Positions 22,612 through 35,061 of a stretch of 64,000 nt of DNA are shown piece after piece. Below the pieces are notes generated by a model that saw nothing but the letters and a program-made list of their open reading frames with translations, had not been told where the DNA came from and made no database searches. The stretch spans positions 29,124,484 through 29,188,483 of the forward strand of contig NC_092564.1 in assembly GCF_037975245.1 (NCBI RefSeq), in the 5' to 3' direction. The stretch is from Apostichopus japonicus. Taxonomy: Eukaryota; Echinodermata; Holothuroidea; Aspidochirotida; Stichopodidae. The first letter of the stretch is position 1; the number at the start of each line of letters is the position of its first letter. Made by a program: the position numbers and the translations under genes.

Positions 22612-23389
22612 GTTCCCAGAGACCGTACAAGATCGCGGCAAAAGCAAACTGCCCCCACCTGGTCTCGAGCCCGCGATCCAAAATACGTCACGCTCTCGAG
22701 GTACAGAGCAACCAACCGCGCCACGACAGCAGTTGATATAAATCTATGTTCGTTTCTAATACTTAAAGTTCCCAGAGACCGTACAAGATCGCGGCAAAAG
22801 CAAACTGCCCCCACCTGGTCTCGAGCCCGCGATCCAAAATACGTCACGCTCTCGAGGTACAGAGCAACCAACCGCGCCACGACAGCAGTTGATATAAATC
22901 TATGTTCGTTTCTAATACTTAAAGTTCACAGAGATCGTATGAGATCGCGGCAAAAGCAAACTGCCCCCACCTGGTCTCGAGCCCGCGATCCAAAATACGT
23001 CACGCTCTCGAGGTACAGAGCAACCAACCGCGCCACGACAGCAGTTGATATAAATCTATGTTCGTTTCTAATACTTAAAGTTCCAGAGGCCGTATCAGAA
23101 CCCGGCAAAAGCAAACTGCCCCACCTGGTCTCGAGCCCGCGATCCAAAATACGTCACGCTCTCGAGGTACAGAGCAACCAACCGCGCCACGACAGCAGTT
23201 GATATAAATCTATGTTCGTTTCTAATACTTAAAGTTCCCAGAGACCGTACAAGATCGCGGCAAAAGCAAACTGCCCCCACCTGGTCTCGAGCCCGCGATC
23301 CAAAATACGTCACGCTCTCGAGGTACAGAGCAACCAACCGCGCCACGACAGCAGTTGATATAAATCTATGTTCGTTTCTAATACTTAAA
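22300..23389 (+). repeat. 7-monomer higher-order repeat, copy 1 (1090 bp)
   Basis: The order is GTATGAG/AAAAATCG, GTACAAG with AGCAGATGAT, two GTACAAG copies, GTTCACAGAGATCG, GTTCCAGAGGCC with GTATCAGAACCC (154 bp, also four C in GCCCCACC), and GTACAAG. The AGATGAT change near 22575 and the AGAGGCC change near 23085 recur 1090 bp later. Confidence 0.92.
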
Positions 23390-24479
23390 GTTCCCAGAGA
23401 TCGTATGAGATCGCGGCAAAAGCAAACTGCCCCCACCTGGTCTCGAGCCCGCGATCCAAAAATCGTCACGCTCTCGAGGTACAGAGCAACCAACCGCGCC
23501 ACGACAGCAGTTGATATAAATCTATGTTCGTTTCTAATACTTAAAGTTCCCAGAGACCGTACAAGATCGCGGCAAAAGCAAACTGCCCCCACCTGGTCTC
23601 GAGCCCGCGATCCAAAATACGTCACGCTCTCGAGGTACAGAGCAACCAACCGCGCCACGACAGCAGATGATATAAATCTATGTTCGTTTCTAATACTTAA
23701 AGTTCCCAGAGACCGTACAAGATCGCGGCAAAAGCAAACTGCCCCCACCTGGTCTCGAGCCCGCGATCCAAAATACGTCACGCTCTCGAGGTACAGAGCA
23801 ACCAACCGCGCCACGACAGCAGTTGATATAAATCTATGTTCGTTTCTAATACTTAAAGTTCCCAGAGACCGTACAAGATCGCGGCAAAAGCAAACTGCCC
23901 CCACCTGGTCTCGAGCCCGCGATCCAAAATACGTCACGCTCTCGAGGTACAGAGCAACCAACCGCGCCACGACAGCAGTTGATATAAATCTATGTTCGTT
24001 TCTAATACTTAAAGTTCACAGAGATCGTATGAGATCGCGGCAAAAGCAAACTGCCCCCACCTGGTCTCGAGCCCGCGATCCAAAATACGTCACGCTCTCG
24101 AGGTACAGAGCAACCAACCGCGCCACGACAGCAGTTGATATAAATCTATGTTCGTTTCTAATACTTAAAGTTCCAGAGGCCGTATCAGAACCCGGCAAAA
24201 GCAAACTGCCCCACCTGGTCTCGAGCCCGCGATCCAAAATACGTCACGCTCTCGAGGTACAGAGCAACCAACCGCGCCACGACAGCAGTTGATATAAATC
24301 TATGTTCGTTTCTAATACTTAAAGTTCCCAGAGACCGTACAAGATCGCGGCAAAAGCAAACTGCCCCCACCTGGTCTCGAGCCCGCGATCCAAAATACGT
24401 CACGCTCTCGAGGTACAGAGCAACCAACCGCGCCACGACAGCAGTTGATATAAATCTATGTTCGTTTCTAATACTTAAA
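23390..24479 (+). repeat. 7-monomer higher-order repeat, copy 2 (1090 bp)
   Basis: This is the tandem copy of 22300-23389 with the same seven types in order. Its first monomer differs by CAGAGATCG and is the last AAAAATCG-type monomer in the window. The next monomer (24480) starts as a third round, but the order then changes. Confidence 0.92.
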
Positions 24480-24946
24480 GTTCCCAGAGATCGTATGAGA
24501 TCGCGGCAAAAGCAAACTGCCCCCACCTGGTCTCGAGCCCGCGATCCAAAATACGTCACGCTCTCGAGGTACAGAGCAACCAACCGCGCCACGACAGCAG
24601 TTGATATAAATCTATGTTCGTTTCTAATACTTAAAGTTCCCAGAGACCGTATCAGATCCCGGCAAAAGCAAACTGCCCCCACCTGGTCTTGAGCCCGCGA
24701 TCCAAAATACGTCACGCTCTCGAGGTACAGAGCAACCAACCGCGCCACGACAGCAGTTGATATAAATCTATGTTCGTTTCTAATACTTAAAGTTCCAGGG
24801 GCCGTAGAAGATCGCGGCAAAAGCAAACTGCCCCCACCTGGTCTCGAGCCCGCGATCCAAAATACGTCACGCTCTCGAGGTACAGAGCAACCAACCGCGC
24901 CACGACAGCAGTTGATATAAATCTATGTTCGTTTCTAATACTTAAA
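24480..24946 (+). repeat. Three-monomer link before the 1869-bp repeat
   Basis: The monomers are CAGAGATCGTATGAG, GTATCAGATCCC with CTTGAGCC, and the 155-bp GTTCCAGGGGCCGTAGAAG. The last type also marks 3612, 9526, 14817, 26816 and 28685. Confidence 0.8.
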
Positions 24947-26815
24947 GGTCCAGGGGCCGTACAAGATCGCAGCAAAAGCAAACTGCCCCCACCTGGTCTC
25001 GAGCCCGCGATCCAAAATAAGTCTCGCTCTCGAGGTACAGAGCAACCAACCGCGCCACGACAGCAGTTGATATAAATCTATGTTCGTTTCTAATACTTAA
25101 AGTTCCCAGAGACCGTACAAGATCGCGGCAAAAGCAAACTGCCCCCACCTGGTCTCGAGCCCGCGATCCAAAATACGTCACGCTCTCGAGGTACAGAGCA
25201 ACCAACCGCGCCACGACAGCAGTTGATATAAATCTATGTTCGTTTCTAATACTTAAAGTTCCCAGAGACCGTACAAGATCGCGGCAAAAGCAAACTGCCC
25301 CCACCTGGTCTCGAGCCCGCGATCCAAAATACGTCACGCTCTCGAGGTACAGAGCAACCAACCGCGCCACGACAGCAGTTGATATAAATCTATGTTCGTT
25401 TCTAATACTTAAAGTTCCCAGAGACCGTACAAGATCGCGGCAAAAGCAAACTGCCCCCACCTGGTCTCGAGCCCGCGATCCAAAATACGTCACGCTCTCG
25501 AGGTACAGAGCAACCAACCGCGCCACGACAGCAGTTGATATAAATCTATGTTCGTTTCTAATACTTAAAGTTCCCAGAGATCGTATAAGATCGCGGCAAA
25601 AGCAAACTGCCCCCACCTGGTCTCGAGCCCGCGATCCAAAATACGTCACGCTCTCGAGGTACAGAGCAACCAACCGCGCCACGACAGCAGTTGATATAAA
25701 TCTTTGTTCGTTTCTAATACTTAAAGTTCCAGAGACCGTATAAGAACCCGGCAAAAGCAAACTGCCCCCACCTGGTCTCGAGCCCGCGATCCAAAATACG
25801 TCACGCTCTCGAGGTACAGAGCAACCAACCGCGCCACGACAGCAGTTGATATAAATCTATGTTCGTTTCTAATACTTAAAGTTCCCAGAGACCGTACAAG
25901 ATCGCGGCAAAAGCAAACTGCCCCCACCTGGTCTCGAGCCCGCGATCCAAAATACGTCACGCTCTCGAGGTACAGAGCAACCAACCGCGCCACGACAGCA
26001 GTTGATATAAATCTATGTTCGTTTCTAATACTTAAAGTTCCCAGAGACCGTACAAGATCGCGGCAAAAGCAAACTGCCCCCACCTGGTCTCGAGCCCGCG
26101 ATCCAAAATACGTCACGCTCTCGAGGTACAGAGCAACCAACCGCGCCACGACAGCAGTTGATATAAATCTATGTTCGTTTCTAATACTTAAAGTTCCCAG
26201 AGATCGTATAAGATCGCGGCAAAAGCAAACTGCCCCCACCTGGTCTCGAGCCCGCGATCCAAAATACGTCACGCTCTCGAGGTACAGAGCAACCAACCGC
26301 GCCACGACAGCAGTTGATATAAATCTTTGTTCGTTTCTAATACTTAAAGTTCCAGAGACCGTATAAGAACCCGGCAAAAGCAAACTGCCCCCACCTGGTC
26401 TCGAGCCCGCGATCCAAAATACGTCACGCTCTCGAGGTACAGAGCAACCAACCGCGCCACGACAGCAGTTGATATAAATCTATGTTCGTTTCTAATACTT
26501 AAAGTTCCCAGAGACCGTATAAGAACCCGGCAAAAGCAAACTGCCCCCACCTGGTCTCGAGCCCGCGATCCAAAATACGTCACGCTCTCGAGGTACAGAG
26601 CAACCAACCGCGCCACGACAGCAGTTGATATAAATCTATGTTCGTTTCTAATACTTAAAGTTCCCAGAGATCGTATAAGATCGCGGCAAAAGCAAACTGC
26701 CCCCACCTGGTCTCGAGCCCGCGATCCAAAATACGTCACGCTCTCGAGGTACAGAGCAACCAACCGCGCCACGACAGCAGTTGATATAAATCTATGTTCG
26801 TTTCTAATACTTAAA
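24947..26815 (+). repeat. 12-monomer higher-order repeat, copy 1 (1869 bp)
   Basis: The starts are 24947, 25102, 25258, 25414, 25570, 25726, 25881, 26037, 26193, 26349, 26504 and 26660. Within it a 4-monomer, 623-bp sub-unit repeats: GTACAAG, GTACAAG, GATCGTATAAG with TCTTTG, and 155-bp GTTCCAGAG with GTATAAGAACCC. The TCTTTG mark sits at 25701 and 26324, exactly 623 bp apart. Confidence 0.93.
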
Positions 26816-28684
26816 GTTCCAGGGGCCGTAGAAGATCGCGGCAAAAGCAAACTGCCCCCACCTGGTCTCGAGCCCGCGATCCAAAATACGTCACGCTCTC
26901 GAGGTACAGAGCAACCAACCGCGCCACGACAGCAGTTGATATAAATCTATGTTCGTTTCTAATACTTAAAGTTCCCAGAGACCGTACAAGATCGCGGCAA
27001 AAGCAAACTGCCCCCACCTGGTCTCGAGCCCGCGATCCAAAATACGTCACGCTCTCGAGGTACAGAGCAACCAACCGCGCCACGACAGCAGTTGATATAA
27101 ATCTATGTTCGTTTCTAATACTTAAAGTTCCCAGAGACCGTACAAGATCGCGGCAAAAGCAAACTGCCCCCACCTGGTCTCGAGCCCGCGATCCAAAATA
27201 CGTCACGCTCTCGAGGTACAGAGCAACCAACCGCGCCACGACAGCAGTTGATATAAATCTATGTTCGTTTCTAATACTTAAAGTTCCCAGAGACCGTACA
27301 AGATCGCGGCAAAAGCAAACTGCCCCCACCTGGTCTCGAGCCCGCGATCCAAAATACGTCACGCTCTCGAGGTACAGAGCAACCAACCGCGCCACGACAG
27401 CAGTTGATATAAATCTATGTTCGTTTCTAATACTTAAAGTTCCCAGAGATCGTATAAGATCGCGGCAAAAGCAAACTGCCCCCACCTGGTCTCGAGCCCG
27501 CGATCCAAAATACGTCACGCTCTCGAGGTACAGAGCAACCAACCGCGCCACGACAGCAGTTGATATAAATCTTTGTTCGTTTCTAATACTTAAAGTTCCA
27601 GAGACCGTATAAGAACCCGGCAAAAGCAAACTGCCCCCACCTGGTCTCGAGCCCGCGATCCAAAATACGTCACGCTCTCGAGGTACAGAGCAACCAACCG
27701 CGCCACGACAGCAGTTGATATAAATCTATGTTCGTTTCTAATACTTAAAGTTCCCAGAGACCGTACAAGATCGCGGCAAAAGCAAACTGCCCCCACCTGG
27801 TCTCGAGCCCGCGATCCAAAATACGTCACGCTCTCGAGGTACAGAGCAACCAACCGCGCCAGGACAGCAGTTGATATAAATCTATGTTCGTTTCTAATAC
27901 TTAAAGTTCCCAGAGACCGTACAAGATCGCGGCAAAAGCAAACTGCCCCCACCTGGTCTCGAGCCCGCGATCCAAAATACGTCACGCTCTCGAGGTACAG
28001 AGCAACCAACCGCGCCACGACAGCAGTTGATATAAATCTATGTTCGTTTCTAATACTTAAAGTTCCCAGAGATCGTATAAGATCGCGGCAAAAGCAAACT
28101 GCCCCCACCTGGTCTCGAGCCCGCGATCCAAAATACGTCACGCTCTCGAGGTACAGAGCAACCAACCGCGCCACGACAGCAGTTGATATAAATCTTTGTT
28201 CGTTTCTAATACTTAAAGTTCCAGAGACCGTATAAGAACCCGGCAAAAGCAAACTGCCCCCACCTGGTCTCGAGCCCGCGATCCAAAATACGTCACGCTC
28301 TGGAGGTACAGAGCAACCAACCGCGCCACGACAGCAGTTGATATAAATCTATGTTCGTTTCTAATACTTAAAGTTCCCAGAGACCGTATAAGAACCCGGC
28401 AAAAGCAAACTGCCCCCACCTGGTCTCGAGCCCGCGATCCAAAATACGTCACGCTCTCGAGGTACAGAGCAACCAACCGCGCCACGACAGCAGTTGATAT
28501 AAATCTTTGTTCGTTTCTAATACTTAAAGTTCCCAGAGACCGTATCAGATCCCGTCAAAAGCAAACTGCCCCCACCTGGTCTCGAGCCCGCGATCCAAAA
28601 TAAGTCACGCTCTCGAGGTATAGAGCAACCAACCGCGCCACGACAGCAGTTGATATAAATCTATGTTCGTTTCTAATACTTAAA
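26816..28684 (+). repeat. 12-monomer higher-order repeat, copy 2 (1869 bp)
   Basis: This is the tandem copy of 24947-26815. The TCTTTG marks recur at 27570 and 28193, again 623 bp apart, with an extra one at 28504. The first monomer is GTTCCAGGGGCCGTAGAAG rather than GGTCCAGGGGCCGTACAAG, and the last is a GATCCCGTC copy. CCAGGACAGC near 27860 and the first CTCTGGAGG of the array near 28298 are private to this copy. Confidence 0.93.
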
Positions 28685-30086
28685 GTTCCAGGGGCCGTAG
28701 AAGATCGCGGCAAAAGCAACCTGCCCCCACCTGGTCTCGAGCCCGCGATCCAAAATACGTCACGCTCTCGAGGTATAGAGCAACCAACCGCGCCACGACA
28801 GCAGTTGATATAAATCTATGTTCGTTTCTAATACTTAAAGTTCCCAGAGACCGTACAAGATCGCGGCAAAAGCAAACAGCCCCCACCTGGTCTCGAGCCC
28901 GCGATCCAAAATACGTCACGCTCTCGAGGTACAGAGCAACCAACCGCGCCACGACAGCAGTTGATATAAATCTATGTTCGTTTCTAATACTTAAAGTTCC
29001 CAGAGACCGTACAAGATCGCGGCAAAAGCAAACTGCCCCCACCTGGTCTTGAGCCCGCGATCCAAAATACGTCACGCTCTCGAGGTACAGAGCAACCAAC
29101 CGCGCCACGACAGCAGTTGATATAAATCTATGTTCGTTTCTAATACTTAAAGTTCCCAGAGACCGTACAAGATCGCGGCAAAAGCAAACTGCCCCACCTG
29201 GTCTCGAGCCCGCGATCCAAAATACGTCACGCTCTCGAGGTACAGAGCAACCAACCGCGCCACGACAGCAGTTGATATAAATCTATGTTCGTTTCTAATA
29301 CTTAAAGTTCCCAGAGATCGTATAAGATCGCGGCAAAAGCAAACTGCCCCCACCTGGTCTCGAGCCCGCGATCCAAAATACGTCACGCTCTCGAGGTACA
29401 GAGCAACCAACCGCGCCACGACAGCAGTTGATATAAATCTATGTTCGTTTCTAATACTTAAAGTTCCCAGATACCGTATAAGAACCCGGCAAAAGCAAAC
29501 TGCCCCCACCTGGTCTCGAGCCCGCGATCCAAAATACGTCACGCTCTCGAGGTACAGAGCAACCAACCGCGCCACGACAGCAGTTGATATAAATCTATGT
29601 TCGTTTCTAATACTTAAAGTTCCCAGAGACCGTATAAGAACCCGGCAAAAGCAAACTGCCCCCACCTGGTCTCGAGCCCGCGATCCAAAATACGTCACGC
29701 TCTCGAGGTACAGAGCAACCAACCGCGCCACGACAGCAGTTGATATAAATCTATGTTCGTTTCTAATACTTAAAGTTCCCAGAGACCGTACAAGATCGCG
29801 GCAAAAGCAAACTGCCCCCACCTGGTCTCGAGCCCGCGATCCAAAATACGTCACGCTCTCGAGGTACAGAGCAACCAACCGCGCCACGACAGCAGTTGAT
29901 ATAAATCTATGTTCGTTTCTAATACTTAAAGTTCCCAGAGACCGTACAAGATCGCGGCAAAAGCAAACTGCCCCCACCTGGTCTCGAGCCCGCGATCCAA
30001 AATACGTCACGCTCTCGAGGTACAGAGCAACCAACCGCGCCACGACAGCAGTTGATATAAATCTATGTTCGTTTCTAATACTTAAA
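28685..30086 (+). repeat. Nine-monomer transition segment
   Basis: The segment consists of GTACAAG, GATCGTATAAG and GTATAAGAACCC monomers with several private changes (CAACCTGCC, AAACAGCCC, CTTGAGCC, CAGATACCG). Two copies are 155 bp. It ends where the first CGGAAAAAAC monomer begins at 30087, the start of the right-hand subfamilies. Confidence 0.8.
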
Positions 30087-31329
30087 GTTCCCAGAGACCG
30101 TATGAGATCGCGGAAAAAACAAACTGCCCCCACCTGGTCTCGAGCCCGCGATCCAAAATACGTCACGCTCTCGAGGTACAGAGCAACCAACCGCGCCACG
30201 ACAGCAGTTGATATAAATCTATGTTCGTTTCTAATACTTAAAGTTCCCAGAGACCGTATAAGAACCCTGCAAAAGCAAACTGCCCACACCTGGTCTCGAG
30301 CCCGCGATCCAAAATACGTCACGCTCTCGAGGTACAGAGCAACCAACCGCGCCACGACAGCAGTTGATATAAATCTATGTTCGTTTCTAATACTTAAAGT
30401 TCCAGAGACCGTATGAGATCGCGGAAAAAACAAACTGCCCACACCTGGTCTCGAGCCCGCGATCCAAAATTCGTCACGCTCTCGAGGTACAGAGCAACCA
30501 ACCGCGCCACGACAGCAGTTGATATAAATCTATGTTCGTTTCTAATACTTAAAGTTCCAGAGACCGTATAAGATCGCGGCAAAAGCAAACTGCTCCACCT
30601 GGTCTCGAGCCCGCGATCCAAAATACGTCACGCTCTCGAGGTACAGAGCACAACCAACCGCGCCACGACAGCAGTTGATATAAATCTATGTTCGTTTCTA
30701 ATACTTAAAGTTTCCAGAGACCGTATAAGAACCCGGCAAAAGCAAACTGCCCCCACCTGGTCTCGAGCCCGCGATCCAAAATACGTCACGCTCTCGAGGT
30801 ACAGAGCAACCAACCGCGCCACGACAGCAGTTGATATAAATCTATTATCGTTTCTAATACTTAAAGTTCCAGAGACCGTATGAGATCGCGGCAAAAGCAA
30901 ACTGCCCCCACCTGGTCTCGAGCCCGCGATCCAAAATACGTCACGCTCTCGAGGTACAGAGCAACCAACCGCGCCACGACAGCAGTTGATATAAATCTAT
31001 GTTCGTTTCTAATACTTAAAGTTCCAGAGACCGTATGAGATCGCGGCAAAAGCAAACTGCCCCCACCTGGTCTCGAGCCCGCGATCCAAAATACGTCACG
31101 CTCTGGAGGTACAGAGCAACCAACCGCGCCACGACAGCAGTTGATATAAATCTATGTTCGTTTCTAATACTTAAAGTTCCAGGGACCGTATAAGATCGCG
31201 GCAAAAGCAAACTGCCCCACCTGGTCTCGAGCCCGCGATCCAAAATACGTCACGCTCTCGAGGTACAGAGCAACCAACCGCGCCACGACAGCAGTTGATA
31301 TAAATCTATGTTCGTTTCTAATACTTAAA
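30087..31329 (+). repeat. 8-monomer block, copy 1 (1243 bp)
   Basis: The order is CGGAAAAAAC; GTATAAGAACCCTGC; 155-bp CGGAAAAAAC with AAAATTCG; a copy with GCTCCACC and an inserted CA in GAGCACAACC (about 30650); GTTTCCAGAG with TATTATCG (30841); then GTTCCAGAG, GTTCCAGAG and GTTCCAGGG copies. The inserted CA and TATTATCG recur 3732 bp downstream, and again a further 8863 bp on. Confidence 0.93.
30866..31020 (+). repeat. Reference monomer, 155-bp type (GTTCCAGAG)
   Basis: This copy starts GTTCCAGAG instead of GTTCCCAGAG, so it is one base shorter. Such 155-bp copies are rare in the left half and frequent after 30 kb. Each shifts the reading frame by one, which is why open frames are short in the right half. 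Confidence 0.95.
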
Positions 31330-32574
31330 GTTCCAGAGACCGTATGAGATCGCGGCAAAAGCAAACTGCCCCCACCTGGTCTCGAGCCCGCGATCCAAAA
31401 TACGTCACGCTCTGGAGGTACAGAGCAACCAACCGCGCCACGACAGCAGTTGATATAAATCTATGTTCGTTTCTAATACTTAAAGTTCCCAGAGACCGTA
31501 TAAGATCGCGGCAAAAGGAAACTGCCCCCACCTGGTCTCGAGCCCGCGATCCAAAATACGTCACGCTCTCGAGGTACAGAGCAACCAACCGCGCCACGAC
31601 AGCAGTTGATATAAATCTATGTTCGTTTCTAATACTTAAAGTTCCAGAGACCGTATTAGATCGCGGCAAAAGCAAACTGCCCCCACCTGGTCTCGAGCCC
31701 GCGATCCAAAATACGTCACGCTTTCGAGGTACAGAGCAACCAACCGCGCCACGACAGCAGTTGATATAAATCTATGTTCGTTTCTAATACTTAAAGTTCC
31801 CAGAGACCGTATAAGATCCCGGAAAAAGCTAACTGCCCCCACCTGGTCTCGAGCCCGCGATCCAAAATACGTCACGCTCACGAGGTACAGAGCAACCAAC
31901 CGCGCCACGACAGCAGTTGATATAAATCTATGTTCGTTTCTAATACTTAAAGTTCCCAGAGACCGTATGAGATCGCGGCAAAAGCAAACTGCCCCCACCT
32001 GGTCTCGAGCCCGCGATCCAAAATACGTCACGCTCTCGAGGTACAGAGCAACCAACCGCGCCACGACAGCAGTTGATATAAATCTATGTTCGTTTCTAAT
32101 ACTTAAAGTTCCAGAGACCGTATAAGAACCCGGCAAAAGCTAACTGCCCCCACCTGGTCTCGAGCCCGCGATCCAAAATACGTCACGCTCTCGAGGTACA
32201 GAGCAACCAACCGCGCCACGACAGCAGTTGATATAAATCTATGTTCGTTTCTAATACTTAAAGTTCCCAGAGACCGTATAAGAACCCGGCAAAAGCAAAC
32301 TGCCCCCACCTGGTCTCGAGCCCGCGATCCAAAATACGTCACGCTCTCGAGGTACAGAGCAACCAACCGCGCCACGCCAGCAGTTGATATAAATCTATGT
32401 TCGTTTCTAATACTTAAAGTTCCCAGAGACCGTATAAGATCGCGGCAAAAGCAAACTGCCCCCACCTGGTCTCGAGCCCGCGATCCAAAATACGTCACGC
32501 TCTCGAGGTACAGAGCAACCAACCGCGCCACGACAGCAGTTGATATAAATCTATGTTCGTTTCTAATACTTAAA
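31330..32574 (+). repeat. Eight-monomer single-copy-order segment
   Basis: These are mixed right-domain monomers, some 155 bp, carrying private changes such as CTCACGAGG near 31880, CACGCCAGCAG near 32376, CGGAAAAAGCTAAC near 31820 and GGCAAAAGCTAAC near 32137. I find no tandem period of more than one monomer in it. Confidence 0.7.
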
Positions 32575-32730
32575 GTTCCCAGAGACCGTATGAGATCGCG
32601 GCAAAAGCAAACTGCCCCCACCTGGTCTCGAGCCCGCGATCCAAAATACGTCACGCTCTCGAGGTACAGAGCAACCAACCGCGCCACGACAGCAGTTGAT
32701 ATAAATCTATGTTCGTTTCTAATACTTAAA

Positions 32731-35061
32731 GTTTCCAGAGACCGTATAAGAACCCGGCAAAAGCAAACTGCCCCCACCTGGTCTCGAGCCCGCGATCCAA
32801 AATACGTCACGCTCTCGAGGTACAGAGCAACCAACCGCGCCACGACAGCAGTTGATATAAATCTATGTTCGTTTCTAATACTTAAAGTTCCAGAGACCGT
32901 ATGAGATCGCGGCAAAAGCAAATTGCCCCCACCTGATTTCGATCCCGCGATCCAAAATACGTCACGCTCTCGAGGTACAGAGCAACCAACCGCGCCACGA
33001 CAGCAGTTGATGTAAATCTATGTTCGTTTCTAATACTTAAAGTTCCAGAGACCGTATAAGATCCCGGCAAAAGCAAACTGCTCAACCTGGTCTCGAGCCC
33101 GCGATCCAAAATACGTCACGCTCTCGAGGTATAGAGCAACCAACCGCGCCACGACAGCAGTTGATATAAATCTATGTTCGTTTCTAATACTTAAAGTTCC
33201 CAGAGACCGTATAAGATCGCGGCAAAAGCAAACTGCCCCCACCTGGTCTCGAGCCCGCGATCCAAAATACGTCACGCTCTCGAGGAACAGAGCAACCAAC
33301 CGCGCCACGACAGCAGTTGATATAAATCTATGTTCGTTTCTAATACTTAAAGTTCCCAGAGACCGTATAAGATCGCGGCAAAAGCAAACTGCCCCCACCT
33401 GGTCTCGAGCCCGCGATCCAAAATACGTCACGCTCTCGAGGTACAGAGCAACCAACCGCGCCACGACAGCAGTTGATATAAATCTATGTTCGTTTCTAAT
33501 ACTTAAAGTTCCCAGAGACCGTATGAGATCGCGGCAAAAGCAAACTGCCCCCACCTGGTCTCGAGCCCGCGATCCAAAATACGTCACGCTCTCGAGGTAC
33601 AGAGCAACCAACCGCGCCACGACAGCAGTTGATATAAATCTATGTTCGTTTCTAATACTTAAAGTTCCAGAGACCGTATGAGATCGCGGCAAAAGCAAAC
33701 TGCCCCCACCTGGTCTCGAGCCCGCGATCCAAAATACGTCACGCTCTCGAGGTACAGAGCAACCAACCGCGCCACGACAGCAGTTGATATAAATCTATGT
33801 TCGTTTCTAATACTTAAAGTTCCCAGAGACCGTATGAGATCGCGGAAAAAACAAACTGCCCCCACCTGGTCTCGAGCCCGCGATCCAAAATACGTCACGC
33901 TCTCGAGGTACAGAGCAACCAACCGCGCCACGACAGCAGTTGATATAAATCTATGTTCGTTTCTAATACTTAAAGTTCCCAGAGACCGTATAAGAACCCT
34001 GCAAAAGCAAACTGCCCCCACCTGGTCTCGAGCCCGCGATCCAAAATACGTCACGCTCTCGAGGTACAGAGCAACCAACCGCGCCACGACAGCAGTTGAT
34101 ATAAATCTATGTTCGTTTCTAATACTTAAAGTTCCAGAGACCGTATGAGATCGCGGAAAAAACAAACTGCCCACACCTGGTCTCGAGCCCGCGATCCAAA
34201 ATTCGTCACGCTCTCGAGGTACAGAGCAACCAACCGCGCCACGACAGCAGTTGATATAAATCTATGTTCGTTTCTAATACTTAAAGTTCCAGAGACCGTA
34301 TGAGATCGCGGCAAAAGCAAACTGCTCCACCTGGTCTCGAGCCCGCGATCCAAAATACGTCACGCTCTCGAGGTACAGAGCACAACCAACCGCGCCACGA
34401 CAGCAGTTGATATAAATCTATGTTCGTTTCTAATACTTAAAGTTTCCAGAGACCGTATAAGAACCCGGCAAAAGCAAACTGCCCCCACCTGGTCTCGAGC
34501 CCGCGATCCAAAATACGTCACGCTCTCGAGGTACAGAGCAACCAACCGCGCCACGACAGCAGTTGATATAAATCTATTATCGTTTCTAATACTTAAAGTT
34601 CCAGAGACCGTATGAGATCGCGGCAAAAGCAAACTGCCCCCACCTGGTCTCGAGCCCGCGATCCAAAATACGTCACGCTCTCGAGGTACAGAGCAACCAA
34701 CCGCGCCACGACAGCAGTTGATATAAATCTATGTTCGTTTCTAATACTTAAAGTTCCAGAGACCGTATGAGATCGCGGCAAAAGCAAACTGCCCCCACCT
34801 GGTCTCGAGCCCGCGATCCAAAATACGTCACGCTCTGGAGGTACAGAGCAACCAACCGCGCCACGACAGCAGTTGATATAAATCTATGTTCGTTTCTAAT
34901 ACTTAAAGTTCCAGGGACCGTATAAGATCGCGGCAAAAGCAAACTGCCCCACCTGGTCTCGAGCCCGCGATCCAAAATACGTCACGCTCTCGAGGTACAG
35001 AGCAACCAACCGCGCCACGACAGCAGTTGATATAAATCTATGTTCGTTTCTAATACTTAAA
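32731..35061 (+). repeat. 15-monomer block, copy 1 of a pair 8.86 kb apart
   Basis: The block contains CCTGATTTCGATCCC (about 32936), the GCTCAACC copy (33042), GAGGAACAGAG (about 33290), and then a copy of the 8-monomer block (33819-35061) with GAGCACAACC near 34382 and TATTATCG at 34573. The same order lies 8863-8865 bp downstream. Confidence 0.9.
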
